A DNA stretch of 64,000 nt from Acinetobacter guillouiae CIP 63.46 (lineage in GTDB: Bacteria > Pseudomonadota > Gammaproteobacteria > Pseudomonadales > Moraxellaceae). This document shows positions 25,523 through 35,366 of the stretch, piece after piece (position 1 is the first letter of the stretch; the number at the start of each line of letters is the position of its first letter). The translations under genes were made by a program, and so were the position numbers. Under the pieces are notes generated by a model. It had not been told where the DNA came from. It searched no databases and saw only the letters and a program-made list of their open reading frames with translations. Location: assembly GCF_000368145.1 (NCBI RefSeq), contig NZ_KB849283.1:1700324-1764323 (forward strand), given 5' to 3'.

Positions 25523-27727
25523 TTAAAACTTTGCACGTAAGGTGAGCGTTGCATTTCGAGGATTACCGAAACGAATGTCGCCATAAGTATCAATTTGTGA
25601 ATAATATTCTTTGTCAAAAATATTATTGATATTTAATGCAATATTCACTTTATCACTTAGTGGATAGCTCGCCACCAAGTTAGCAATCGTATATCCAGGC
25701 TGACGATAAGGATGTTCGCTATAACGACCCACTTTCCAAGTACTTTGATAATTTGCACCGCCGCCTAGGATTAAATTATTTGCAAACTTATAAGTCGCAA
25801 ATAAACGTGCAATATGTTCAGGCGTATCCTCATTAAAAACCAAACCTTGATTTGTAGGATCGTTCGCATATTCCGTAGTATTGTATGTGTAGCCAAAACT
25901 TAGATTAAGATTGGGTATAATTTCACCACGAATCTCAGTTTCAATTCCTTTACTGATCACCTCACCCGATGCAACATTACAATAAGCCTCGCCACCATTA
26001 AATGGACATTGCCCTTTGGTGCTTTCATCTCGTATTGAGCGATTAATTTGGTTGGTTTTAAATCCTGCAACTGATGCAATTAAACGATCATCCCAAAGCC
26101 CTGCTTTTAACCCAATTTCATAAACATTCCCCTGTACTGGATCAAGTAATGTCTCATTACGATCTTTGACATTTTGCACAACAAAAGTATCGGTATAACT
26201 CGCATATGCAGTCAATGCATCATTGATAGCGTAAGTAAGCCCAAAGTATGGTGTTAAAATATTTGATTTCTTATATTCATTGACACTTTCATAATTGCTT
26301 TGACGCACACCTGCAATAACTTTGAGCGGATCAATAATATTTAAACGAGTGGTGAGGTAGTATCCTGTCTGACGTACCTGATCAACGCTGGTGTTTTGAT
26401 AACGTGGTGCGATGTAAGGTAACTGATAAGGACTGTAATTTTTAATATTGACGTATAAATAGTCACGTGTCGGTGTTTCCCCTCCACCAACCAAACTATA
26501 ATCTTCTAGCACTTGGTCCCAACTTGTCCATGCCCCTGTAATATTACTTTTACTGTGATTTGCACCAAATACCAAGTCATGCTCACGACCGAATAATTGA
26601 TATGTCCCTTTTGCAAAAAAATCATAAATATCTAATTTTTGCTCATAGTTATATCCGTACTTATAAACAGTTGCTAAAGCATCATCAGCACTTGTGGTTT
26701 TTGGAGCCACGCTCAATGAAGTAAATGCCATATCCATGGCATAGTTTGCCTTCATATAGCTGGCTTTTACTTCCCATCCATTATTAAATTTATGGCTTAT
26801 ATCTAAGAAAGCTTGTCTATTGGTTTTATCCCAAAAATCTCTGTAATCACAACCACAGTTGGAATTATCGATACCTATTTTTTGACCATTGAAATAGTTA
26901 GGAATTGTATTTACGGGAACTGCATGTTCACCTTGACGTGAATATCCAATATTCAATAGCGTATTTTCAGTTAAATCACTGCTCACGATTCCATACAAAA
27001 CATTAGAATCACGAGTAACAGATTTCATAAATGAATCACCATCTTGACCTGCCACCACTAAACGACCACGCACGCTTCCAGATTGATTCAATGGACCAGA
27101 AACATCCATTTCTCCACGTACTGTGTTCCATGAACCATAACTGACAGCACCACTCGCCTGAAAAACTTCTGTTGGTTTTTTACGAATAAGATTAATTGCA
27201 CCAGACGGGTCTCCTGAACCTTGCATTAACCCAGCTGCCCCTCGTAATACTTCAATACTTTCAATGGTTGCCATATCTGGTTTAGATGAGGTGACATTAC
27301 TTGCATTTACAGCAACACCATCATATTGCAATATATTTGAATTCCAACCATCTCCAACATTAAAGCCTCGGATAGAAAAGTTGGTCCTCTCCGTATTATC
27401 CCCTGTTAGTAAAATCCCTGTTGTATTTAATAGTGCATCACCCAAATTTGTCGCACCCATATCTTCGATTTGTTTGCGTGTAATCACTGAAACAGATTGA
27501 GGGGTTTCTTTTACACTCAAATCGAGTTTAGTCGATGTACTGGCATTCTTTTTAGTGTAGCTATTTTCTGTATTGTTTTCTGCTGTGACAACGATCATGG
27601 GTAAAGCATTTGTTTGTTCTGTTGTTGCTTCCGTCGCAGCATAAGCTGTCCCAATCCAACAACTATAAAGTGCAAGATAAATTGCACTTTTAGCAAAGAT
27701 TCGATTTTGAGAAATCCATTTATTCAC
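25523..27727 (-). CDS. TonB-dependent siderophore receptor
   Basis: A 734-residue outer-membrane receptor for a ferric siderophore (FhuE/FpvA-like class). A signal peptide is followed by a TonB-box region (LPMIVVTAENN) and the plug domain (KETPQSVSVITRKQIEDMG, IESIEVLRGAAGLMQGSGDP, SGAINLIRKKPT). A 22-strand-type barrel ends in NPRNATLTLRAKF with terminal Phe. It starts with GTG (AAGAG upstream). A Fur-box-like site lies just upstream. It is 780 bp from the microcin operon on the same strand; use of this receptor by the microcin is possible but unproven. Confidence 0.93.
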   Translation of the reverse strand: MNKWISQNRIFAKSAIYLALYSCWIGTAYAATEATTEQTNALPMIVVTAENNTENSYTKKNASTSTKLDLSVKETPQSVSVITRKQIEDMGATNLGDALLNTTGILLTGDNTERTNFSIRGFNVGDGWNSNILQYDGVAVNASNVTSSKPDMATIESIEVLRGAAGLMQGSGDPSGAINLIRKKPTEVFQASGAVSYGSWNTVRGEMDVSGPLNQSGSVRGRLVVAGQDGDSFMKSVTRDSNVLYGIVSSDLTENTLLNIGYSRQGEHAVPVNTIPNYFNGQKIGIDNSNCGCDYRDFWDKTNRQAFLDISHKFNNGWEVKASYMKANYAMDMAFTSLSVAPKTTSADDALATVYKYGYNYEQKLDIYDFFAKGTYQLFGREHDLVFGANHSKSNITGAWTSWDQVLEDYSLVGGGETPTRDYLYVNIKNYSPYQLPYIAPRYQNTSVDQVRQTGYYLTTRLNIIDPLKVIAGVRQSNYESVNEYKKSNILTPYFGLTYAINDALTAYASYTDTFVVQNVKDRNETLLDPVQGNVYEIGLKAGLWDDRLIASVAGFKTNQINRSIRDESTKGQCPFNGGEAYCNVASGEVISKGIETEIRGEIIPNLNLSFGYTYNTTEYANDPTNQGLVFNEDTPEHIARLFATYKFANNLILGGGANYQSTWKVGRYSEHPYRQPGYTIANLVASYPLSDKVNIALNINNIFDKEYYSQIDTYGDIRFGNPRNATLTLRAKF

Positions 27728-27751
27728 GAAATAAAACTCTTAATCTAAATA

Positions 27752-27770
27752 AAAATCATTATCGTTATAT
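27752..27770 (-). promoter_or_regulatory. Fur-box-like site upstream of the siderophore receptor
   Basis: The minus-strand sequence includes ATAACGATAATGATTTTT, matching most of the Fur consensus GATAATGATAATCATTATC. It lies about 25 bp before the GTG start, where iron-Fur would block transcription. Confidence 0.7.
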
Positions 27771-28004
27771 TTCACATAAAAACAACATATATCTCTATAT
27801 TTCTCCATTATTTTACACTTCAAATTCGTTTTGTTAGACAAAGCTATAAAAGGAGCAGCCTCTCAATCTGAAAGGCTAAGACGAAGATTTTTCGATAACA
27901 TTACTGAATAAACTTTGACATAGCCTGATGTGTATCCCTCACCTTAGCGTAAATCATGTCATTGTATTTATTTGATAATTACCTTAAAAAAATATAAAAA
28001 ATAA

Positions 28005-28619
28005 TTAATACTTTTCAAGCAAACCAATGATTCCAGTTGCGATCATATCAATCGCAATTGTGCCAATTAACAAGGCAGATAAACGTCCAACAATATCAAA
28101 ATAGCGATCAATATATTTTGCATGGCTATAACGTAAGTGGTCATGCCCATACTTCATGATCATTAAAATGCCACAGCTAATAAATAAGGTAAAAGCGATC
28201 AACACAGCGGATTCGAGTAAAGACATACTCGCTCCTGTTACGACAGCTGCACTGATTGTGCCAGGACCAATCATAAATGGCATCGCCATGGTACTGGCCA
28301 AGTGTGCAGGTGTTCCTCTCATTTCTCCGATGGTATCCGCACCTTGAAATACAAACCGATAGCCAATCACTAAGAAAATTAATCCACCAAAAATCTGAAA
28401 TGATTCAAAACGAACATTTAAATAAGTACTAAAAATGGCTTCACCACCCCATGCAAAAAGCATAAAAACCACATAAGCAATCAAGGCACCTTGGGCTAAA
28501 CCTTTATTGAATACATGGGTTTCAGTATGCCGAATCATCCCGATCATATAGATACTCATTAAAAACGGATTGAGTAATGAGAAAAACAAAACAAATGGAT
28601 GGATATAATTTGAAAACAT
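28005..28619 (-). CDS. MarC-family integral membrane protein
   Basis: A 204-residue inner-membrane protein of the MarC/UPF0056 family with about six helices. FSLLNPFLMSIYMIGMI matches the conserved first-helix NP motif. FGGLIFLVIGYRFVFQGAD and AMPFMIGPGTISAAVVTGA match the family core. Its function is unresolved; early links to multidrug resistance were not confirmed. The start is the ATG at 28619, preceded by GGAAAG; the longer frame would need a TTG. Confidence 0.9.
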   Translation of the reverse strand: MFSNYIHPFVLFFSLLNPFLMSIYMIGMIRHTETHVFNKGLAQGALIAYVVFMLFAWGGEAIFSTYLNVRFESFQIFGGLIFLVIGYRFVFQGADTIGEMRGTPAHLASTMAMPFMIGPGTISAAVVTGASMSLLESAVLIAFTLFISCGILMIMKYGHDHLRYSHAKYIDRYFDIVGRLSALLIGTIAIDMIATGIIGLLEKY

Positions 28620-29318
28620 AATGGCTTTCCATAAAACAAAATCAGGAAACAAAATCAAAAAAAGAGCTTACTTTGCTAAAATTGTACTTCTCCACAAGGG
28701 GATACTTTGTCTAACTAATCATTAAAATTGTAAATTTTATTAAGATTCAGCAACTTATTTTTACAAAAAATATTACATTTACTCAAAAAATGCATAACCT
28801 TATAAAATTGACTCATTTTTATCTATAAAAAATATTTATACAGTTTTTTAGCGCCCATTTAAGCTAGGCACTGGTTATAACTCATATTGCACCCATTAGC
28901 ATTTGGATTGTTGATAAAATTATACTTAACGGCTGTTTATTGCTTTAGTCATCATCCAAATACCTATTTCTAGTCTCAACATTTTTTAGCATCAGTTTGG
29001 CGTTGCGCCCTGCTAAAATAATTCTAGCTAAGCTGACACAACTATTATTCACAGCCCTTTTGATTATTTTATATACGTTAAATTTATTACATAATTGCAT
29101 CAGATCTCATACATTTTGTTCATGATTACCCAACACATAAAATTCACAAAAAAACTAAAATTATAATCAATTGATATTTATTAAAATTCTATGACATTGA
29201 AATCTTAAATGTAACCTAGCGTTATATTTTTTAATCATTTCTGCTCATGATGAATTTTATTTTTGATTGTGTTTTAACGCGTTTTTTAACACTGTCATTC
29301 ATTAGGATTAAGCCATTT
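28620..29318. other. Intergenic region between marC-like and proP
   Basis: About 700 bp between divergent genes, holding both promoters. An imperfect hairpin at 28984-29018 (TTTTAGCA ... GGCG/CGCC ... TGCTAAAA) is the only notable structure. No coding sequence is recognised. Confidence 0.4.
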
Positions 29319-30800
29319 ATGTATAAAAGAAAAATCAAACCACTTGAAATCGATGATGTCGAAATTATTGATTATGATAAGACTAAAAAAGCCATTAAAG
29401 CTGCAGCTTTAGGGAATGCCATAGAATGGTTTGATTTTGGTGTGTATGGCTATGTCGCTTATGTATTGGGTAAAGTCTTTTTCCCCAATTCATCACCCAG
29501 TATACAAATGATTGCGGCCCTTGCCACCTTTTCTATACCCTTTATATTTCGACCTTTGGGTGGATTATTTTTCGGGCATTTAGGTGATAAATACGGTCGT
29601 CAAAAAATTCTGGCAATCACCATTATTATCATGTCAGTCAGTACCTTTGGTATTGGCTTGATTCCATCTTATGAAAGTATCGGGATTTGGGCCCCTATTT
29701 TGCTGCTCATTGTAAAAATTGCTCAAGGCTTTTCAGTCGGAGGTGAATATGCTGGAGCAGCAATATTTGTAGCGGAATATTCTCCAGATCGAAAACGTGG
29801 TTTCATGGGAAGCTGGCTGGATTTTGGTTCTATTTTAGGTTTTGTTGTTGGAGCGGGCGTCGTTTCAATGATCAGCTTTTCCATGGGCGAAGCCGCCTTT
29901 GTCGATTGGGGCTGGCGTATTCCTTTTTATTTAGCGCTACCGCTGGGACTGATTGGCTTATATTTACGTCACTCTTTAGATGAGACACCAACCTTTCAGG
30001 CACATGCCGAAGAACAGTCACAATCGAAAAAACCGCAAAAAGTCGGTTTTAAACAAATTTTCCGAGAACATAAACGCAGTCTACTAGTCTGTGTTGGACT
30101 CGTACTGTGTACCAATGTCACCTACTACATGCTACTCACCTATTTACCAAGTTATTTCTCACATAACTTAGGCTATTCAGAAAATCACGGCGTTCTGATT
30201 ATTATTGCAGTAATGGTTGGAATGCTCTTTGTACAGCCGTTTGTAGGCATGCTTAGCGACAAGATTGGTCGTCGCCCATTTGTCTTTGCAGGCAGCATTG
30301 CCCTAATTGTCTTGTCATACCCTGCCTTTATATTGCTTGCCACCAATAATGTTTACTTAATTTTCTTGGGTCTGTTGATGTTAGCACTTTCACTGAATAT
30401 GTTGATTGGAATAATGGCTTCAACCCTACCCGCATTGTTTCCAACTGAAATTCGTTATAGTGCACTTGCAATCGCGTTTAATATTTCTGTGGTGATTGCT
30501 GGTTTAACCCCGACCATCACAGCAGCATTGGTTGAAACCACTCAAAATATTATGGTGCCTGCCTATTATTTGGTAATTTGTGGTTGCTTTGGGGTGATTA
30601 CTGCGATTTATCTTAAAGAAACAGCCAACTTGCCGCTCAAAGGTGCAAAACCAATGGCCGTTGATACTGAAGAAGCTGAAGAACTTCTCGAACAATATCA
30701 TGGAAATATTGAGCAAAAAATCGAAAAAATTGATCAAAAAATTGAAGAGTTGCAAGAAAAACGTGATCATCTCGCCAAGCAACATCCTGATATTGATTAA
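29319..30800 (+). CDS. proP: ProP-type proline/glycine-betaine symporter
   Basis: A 493-residue proton symporter of the MFS metabolite:H+ family that takes up proline, betaine and other osmoprotectants. Long stretches match E. coli ProP as I know it: AALGNAIEWFDFGVYGYVAY, LGDKYGRQKILAIT, GFSVGGEYAGAAIFVAEYSP, and DRKRGFMGSWLDFGSI. It keeps the C-terminal coiled coil (NIEQKIEKIDQKIEELQEKR) found in osmosensing ProP proteins. The start chosen is the ATG at 29319 by alignment with ProP (MYKRKIKP); the frame is open 24 codons further upstream. Confidence 0.94.
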   Translation: MYKRKIKPLEIDDVEIIDYDKTKKAIKAAALGNAIEWFDFGVYGYVAYVLGKVFFPNSSPSIQMIAALATFSIPFIFRPLGGLFFGHLGDKYGRQKILAITIIIMSVSTFGIGLIPSYESIGIWAPILLLIVKIAQGFSVGGEYAGAAIFVAEYSPDRKRGFMGSWLDFGSILGFVVGAGVVSMISFSMGEAAFVDWGWRIPFYLALPLGLIGLYLRHSLDETPTFQAHAEEQSQSKKPQKVGFKQIFREHKRSLLVCVGLVLCTNVTYYMLLTYLPSYFSHNLGYSENHGVLIIIAVMVGMLFVQPFVGMLSDKIGRRPFVFAGSIALIVLSYPAFILLATNNVYLIFLGLLMLALSLNMLIGIMASTLPALFPTEIRYSALAIAFNISVVIAGLTPTITAALVETTQNIMVPAYYLVICGCFGVITAIYLKETANLPLKGAKPMAVDTEEAEELLEQYHGNIEQKIEKIDQKIEELQEKRDHLAKQHPDID

Positions 30801-31011
30801 TGGTCTTAAATGGGCTTATTCAATAGAATTGTGTTGGATAAGCCTCTAGCTTAGATTGATTATTCTTTGTAGCAAGTAAAACATAAGGATGCTGGAGTGG
30901 ATGATATAAATGCCACGAAAATATTAAAGTGCCCAATGAAATTGATTGAGCGTTTTATGACATAAGTGTCGTTCTATTACAGGATAAGACAATATGGCAG
31001 AATTAAAGAAA

Positions 31012-31716
31012 TCATCTTTTTTTCTTACGCTTTTTTATTTTGCTGTTTCTTTTTGAAGAAATAATTTTTCCAGTCCCCAATCCACGGAAAAAGTAATTGC
31101 CAAGATAAATGAATAAAAGAAAGAAATAAAAAATAGGAGAGATACTGAACAAGCTCATGATCAATTCCCAGAACAATACGCCTATTCGATAGTTGTAACT
31201 CCATTCTATGAGTGCACCTTTACGACTACCACTTTGGAATGAAATTTCATCATGAACAAAATGCCAAATACTACCAAGAAAACATAAAATAAAAATGCTC
31301 GAAACTAATGTTTTTTTGATTATTGGTTTTTCTAACCAAGGATATTTATATGAAGAAGAGAATTCGAATTGTACGAATAAACTGTAAATCTTTTTTTGGA
31401 AGTTTTCCTGAATGCCATACTTTTTTAAGAATAACCAGCAGACATAACAACTTAAGAAAAACATAATCACTGTAATGTATATACTAGAAAGAATAGTAAA
31501 AAATGGTAGTGGTCCTTTTGTACCCACTGTAATCAACAAATTCTGTGTGATGTACTTATAAATGGAATATTGCCAATCATTTCTTGGATATGCGGGAAAT
31601 AACAATAAAGGCGGGATAAATAGAAGAATTGAAAGTTGCAAAAGTAATTTATTTTGTCTTTTTTGCTTTGCTTGATATTCTTGCATTTCTGGTGATAGAT
31701 AAGGCTTTTTAGACAT
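31012..31716 (-). CDS. Hypothetical four-helix membrane protein
   Basis: A 234-residue membrane protein of unknown function. The basic N-terminus (SPEMQEYQAKQKRQNK) is followed by four hydrophobic segments: LLLQLSILLFIPPLLLF, FTILSSIYITVIMFFLSCYV, TLVSSIFILCFLGSIW and LIMSLFSISPIFYFFLLFIY. The tail is very Lys/Arg-rich (SKRNSKIKKRKKKR). It is a single gene, convergent with proP. I recognise no family. Confidence 0.65.
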   Translation of the reverse strand: MSKKPYLSPEMQEYQAKQKRQNKLLLQLSILLFIPPLLLFPAYPRNDWQYSIYKYITQNLLITVGTKGPLPFFTILSSIYITVIMFFLSCYVCWLFLKKYGIQENFQKKIYSLFVQFEFSSSYKYPWLEKPIIKKTLVSSIFILCFLGSIWHFVHDEISFQSGSRKGALIEWSYNYRIGVLFWELIMSLFSISPIFYFFLLFIYLGNYFFRGLGTGKIISSKRNSKIKKRKKKR

Positions 31717-31898
31717 TTTTAACTTTAAAATTTAAAATCATTTTACATTTACTAAGATCTAACTCTACCCTAATCATTCAAGCAATCAATTGTTAATCAA
31801 AATACTTTAAACTTCTTGAGAAGCATTATTAACTTAAAAAAAGAGCTAATGAAACATTGTCGTTGACCTTCAATGCTCCAAAGCCTCTAATAAAACAT

Positions 31899-32327
31899 TT
31901 ATTTTTTATCCAAGGAGTATCGGCCTGGTCCTGTTAAACTTAACAAAAAGAATCCAGCAGCAATACTTATGTTTTTATAAAAATTGATCATATTCGACTG
32001 GACAAGTTCCGAGGGAACTTGCCAATAGGCATGACCTAATATTGCAGACCCAATCGTATAAAATGCAAAAATAATCGCAATAGGTCTAGTATAGTAGCCG
32101 ATCAATATAAATATAGGAGCTACAACCTCCATTACAACTGCGATAAATGCAGCTAGAGTTGAAAATGGAATATTTAAAGATTGCATATACTGGATTGTTT
32201 GTTCAAAGTTAATAAGCTTGGGAATCCCTAGCTTTATAAACAATACTACAAGTAATACACGTGCTATCAATAAAATATAAAATTTTGAATTCACAAAATT
32301 GTAATATCGCAGCGTATTTAATTTCAT
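31899..32327 (-). CDS. DoxX-family membrane protein
   Basis: A 142-residue inner-membrane protein with four helices. The DoxX family pattern is visible: LLIARVLLVVLFIKLGIPKL, AAFIAVVMEVVAPIFILIGY and the end AAGFFLLSLTGPGRYSLDKK. Family members are linked to redox or thiol metabolism but most have no defined reaction. It lies 130 bp downstream of the MFS transporter on the same strand and may share its transcript. Confidence 0.88.
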   Translation of the reverse strand: MKLNTLRYYNFVNSKFYILLIARVLLVVLFIKLGIPKLINFEQTIQYMQSLNIPFSTLAAFIAVVMEVVAPIFILIGYYTRPIAIIFAFYTIGSAILGHAYWQVPSELVQSNMINFYKNISIAAGFFLLSLTGPGRYSLDKK

Positions 32328-32459
32328 GATATGTAAACCTTTTTTAAAAACTATTTCTCATATAGTTTCAAGAGTGACAGGGAGAATCTAAGCCTTAAAT
32401 ACATCATTTTGCTATTTAAAAATAATTAAATACTCCTTAGATACTGGGTAAATCATCAG

Positions 32460-33758
32460 TTATCGATATTTTGCTTGAATCACGAGTGTCATAATCACAA
32501 GCATTGATGGAACTGCAGCAGCAATAAAGAGATGCGTAATATCCATGTGTTTAGATAAATATCCGCCAAACAATGGTCCAATTACTGAACCTAAACGTGC
32601 TATTCCAATACTCCATCCCACCCCAGTAGTACGTAGTGAAATAGGATAATAACTAGCAGAAAACGCATTGATCGCTGGCTGACCACCAACAATTGCAAAC
32701 CCTGCAATAAAAACAACCACATATAAAAGTAAAGGATTACTAATTGAATAACCAATCACGGCTACGCTCAATACGCCAGTAATAAATACTGGAATAAGTA
32801 CCTTATAAAATCCGACTTTATCTATTTTCAAACCCATCAAAATACTGCCAAAGGCTCCTCCCAACTGTAGAATGGAACCAATCAGTAAGGCCTGGTTTAA
32901 ATTTAAGCCTGATTCTTTGGCAAGCATCGGTAACCAGTTCGCTAAAAAATACAAACTAATCATATTCAAAATGCTTATTATCCAAATGGTGTAAGTAAAG
33001 AATGCACGGTTTTCTTTAAATAGTTCTAAAGGTGATTGTTTTGTTTTCAGGATCAGGGGATTTAAAATTTTAAGTTCTGAACTAAAATTTAGCTTTGGAT
33101 AGAATTTTTTTAGCCATAATAGTGCTTTGTGATCATTATTCTTGCTTACCATAAATTGTAAGGATTCTGGCAACGTGAACAGCATAATAAAAAAAATGAT
33201 CAGCGGAATAATTCCACCAAAATAAAAGATCGCATGCCATCCACCAATTGGCGTCAATAAAGCAGAAATTCCACCGCCTAGCATTGCTCCAACTGTATAA
33301 CCGCATGAAATAACCATCATGGTCAAAATACGATACTTGCTTGGCACAATCTCGGAACTATATGCCATAACATTAGGCATAATTCCTCCTAAGAAAATCC
33401 CAGTCACAAAACGTATGATGGTCAATTGTTCTACACTACTAACACTTGGTGTGAGTAACATCAGCACAGAAAAAGCTAGAGTTGAAATAAGTAAAATGGG
33501 ACGGCGACCAAAGCGGTCTGCTAAAGAACTTAAAAATAGTGAGCCTATAAATAAACCAAAAAGGCTGGCACTAAATACGACCCCCAACATGGTTTTATCA
33601 ATTTTCCAATGTTCCATGATCAAAGGTGCAGCATATGCGATTGCTTGAATATCATAGCCATCCATAACCATCAGTAGCAAACAGGTCAATAAGATAAACT
33701 TCTGATACCTTCCTATTTTTTGTTGATCAATAAAATCATTTAATGCAACTTCTTTCAT
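32460..33758 (-). CDS. MFS transporter, aromatic acid:H+ symporter type
   Basis: A 432-residue, 12-helix transporter. The first-helix motif LLMVMDGYDIQAIAYAAP is the DGxD motif of the AAHS family (BenK, PcaK, VanK), which import aromatic acids with protons. The loop 2-3 motif is SLADRFGRRPILLIS, repeated as GLKIDKVG between helices 8 and 9. AAGGAATT precedes the ATG. No aromatic catabolic genes lie next to it, so the substrate is unknown; the LysR gene 600 bp upstream could be its regulator. Confidence 0.9.
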   Translation of the reverse strand: MKEVALNDFIDQQKIGRYQKFILLTCLLLMVMDGYDIQAIAYAAPLIMEHWKIDKTMLGVVFSASLFGLFIGSLFLSSLADRFGRRPILLISTLAFSVLMLLTPSVSSVEQLTIIRFVTGIFLGGIMPNVMAYSSEIVPSKYRILTMMVISCGYTVGAMLGGGISALLTPIGGWHAIFYFGGIIPLIIFFIMLFTLPESLQFMVSKNNDHKALLWLKKFYPKLNFSSELKILNPLILKTKQSPLELFKENRAFFTYTIWIISILNMISLYFLANWLPMLAKESGLNLNQALLIGSILQLGGAFGSILMGLKIDKVGFYKVLIPVFITGVLSVAVIGYSISNPLLLYVVVFIAGFAIVGGQPAINAFSASYYPISLRTTGVGWSIGIARLGSVIGPLFGGYLSKHMDITHLFIAAAVPSMLVIMTLVIQAKYR

Positions 33759-34033
33759 GGTAATTCCTTATACATCGCTGCAACAATAATTACTTATTTC
33801 ATAATTCAATTATACTATTCGTAAATTAAAGAAAGTACAAGAATCAGATACAATCTATATCATTTTAAATTTCAAATAAAAAACAATAACTTAAATCAAT
33901 AAATATTTATTTTTTTAAAATGGAGTTTTTTTACAAGATGTATTCATTATTTTTTTCCTTAGCTAATTCTCAAGTTAAAAATAGAAAAGCCACATCAAAA
34001 ATGTGGCTAAAGGGAGTAAATTAGAGAGGATTT
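33759..34033. other. Intergenic region upstream of the MFS gene
   Basis: AT-rich sequence holding the MFS promoter. A small hairpin-like GCCACATcaaaaATGTGGC at about 33991-34008 may be a transcription end. Nothing coding is seen. Confidence 0.35.
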
Positions 34034-34236
34034 TGCTTAAGCTATATTGATCCAAAACAAAATCGGATGAAAACTACGCATGGTTTTCGATCTATAACTC
34101 TACATTCCGTGATAGGTTGGTAAATCAAATTGATTATTATTGTGGATTCTATGAACATGATCTAAAACATAAACTTTCATATAAAGTTGAAACTGCATAT
34201 CTACATGAAAAAGATCTTAAAAACATAAAGCATTAA
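34034..34236 (+). pseudogene. Decayed 3' end of a P4-type integrase
   Basis: Degenerate translation shows LSYIDPKQNRMKTTHGFRS, then a small insertion and frameshift, STFRD, and later EHDLKHKLSYKVETAYL. These match the C-terminal catalytic region of P4-type tyrosine recombinases (HGFRSTFRDW, EHxLAHKLxDxxEAxY). The better-preserved copy of the same segment is at 46182-46526. It marks an old island end; no function remains. Confidence 0.75.
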
Positions 34237-34365
34237 CGAGAGCCTTAACCAAGTATATTCAGCTATAAAATTGAAGCAATAATTTACTTAAATTCTAAAT
34301 TTATGCTTATGACTATAACCAACCTCAAATATGGCAACTTTTAAAATTTATATATTCATAATTTA

Positions 34366-35262
34366 TCAATTACTTTTTATAAAATTTTCAGCTAAATAGT
34401 TATAGAGCAATTTAATTCGTTTTGGTGTTGGCCCCAATTGTGGGCGATATAAATACAATCCCCATGGAGATGACTTAACATTTTTCATGACTTCTATAGC
34501 AGTACCTTGCTGAATCATCGGTAATGCCAAAAATTCTGGAATATGAGCAAAACCAATACCATCAACTATTGCCTGACAATAAGCATCAAGGTCATTGGTT
34601 GAAAAAAATGGCGAGCTAGGTAAAAAAGTTTGATCATATTCAAACCCCCAAAACCAATATTGATTTAAAGATAAATTTTCAAAGGCAATAATAGGAAAAT
34701 TATCTAAATCGCCAATCTGATAAGGCTGTCCAACTCTTTTTATGAGATCTGGTGAACCCACTACACGAAAACCGATATTCATAACTTTTCGAGACACAAA
34801 GCGATTGTCATTTAAAAAGCCAACACGAAGTCCAATATCTATTTGATTTTCAATTACATCACTGTGTTCATCAGTCAAAATACAACTGACCTTTATATTT
34901 GGATATTCAGTCTGAAACTTTGTAATTAAAGGTATAACTAAGTGTCGACCAAACGCAGTTGGCATCGTTAAACGAATATGACCAGAGATATTCTGATTAG
35001 ATTCCTGAGTATTGTTTTTCACCAATTCATTAATTTGTTTCAGTAAAGGCTGAGCTTGTCTTAACAACTCTTCCCCTGCACGGGTAATTTTATGACCACG
35101 TGTGCTCCGATAAAAAAGAATTTCTCCTTTCTGATCCTCAAGTTCCTGTATGGCACGTGTAATTGACTGAGGTGATTTCCCCAACTTTACAGCAGCTTTT
35201 TTGAAATTTTCAGTATTCGCCACTGTACAGAAAATTTTAATCAGTTCGAAATAATTACTCAT
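34366..35262 (-). CDS. LysR-family transcriptional regulator
   Basis: A 298-residue LysR regulator. The N-terminal winged HTH is ANTENFKKAAVKLGKSPQSI with TRAIQELEDQKGEILFYRST. The effector-binding domain follows (HIRLTMPTAFGRHLVIPLIT). It is divergent from the oxidoreductase gene at 35367 with a 104-bp shared promoter region, the usual arrangement for a LysR protein and its target. Confidence 0.93.
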   Translation of the reverse strand: MSNYFELIKIFCTVANTENFKKAAVKLGKSPQSITRAIQELEDQKGEILFYRSTRGHKITRAGEELLRQAQPLLKQINELVKNNTQESNQNISGHIRLTMPTAFGRHLVIPLITKFQTEYPNIKVSCILTDEHSDVIENQIDIGLRVGFLNDNRFVSRKVMNIGFRVVGSPDLIKRVGQPYQIGDLDNFPIIAFENLSLNQYWFWGFEYDQTFLPSSPFFSTNDLDAYCQAIVDGIGFAHIPEFLALPMIQQGTAIEVMKNVKSSPWGLYLYRPQLGPTPKRIKLLYNYLAENFIKSN

Positions 35263-35366
35263 AACTTATTCCAAAATATGGAATTAAGAAATCCATATTG
35301 TATCATTTTTTTTGATTTATTATTTAAGTATATTTAATTTTTAACTTTGTTATTACAGGTATAGCA

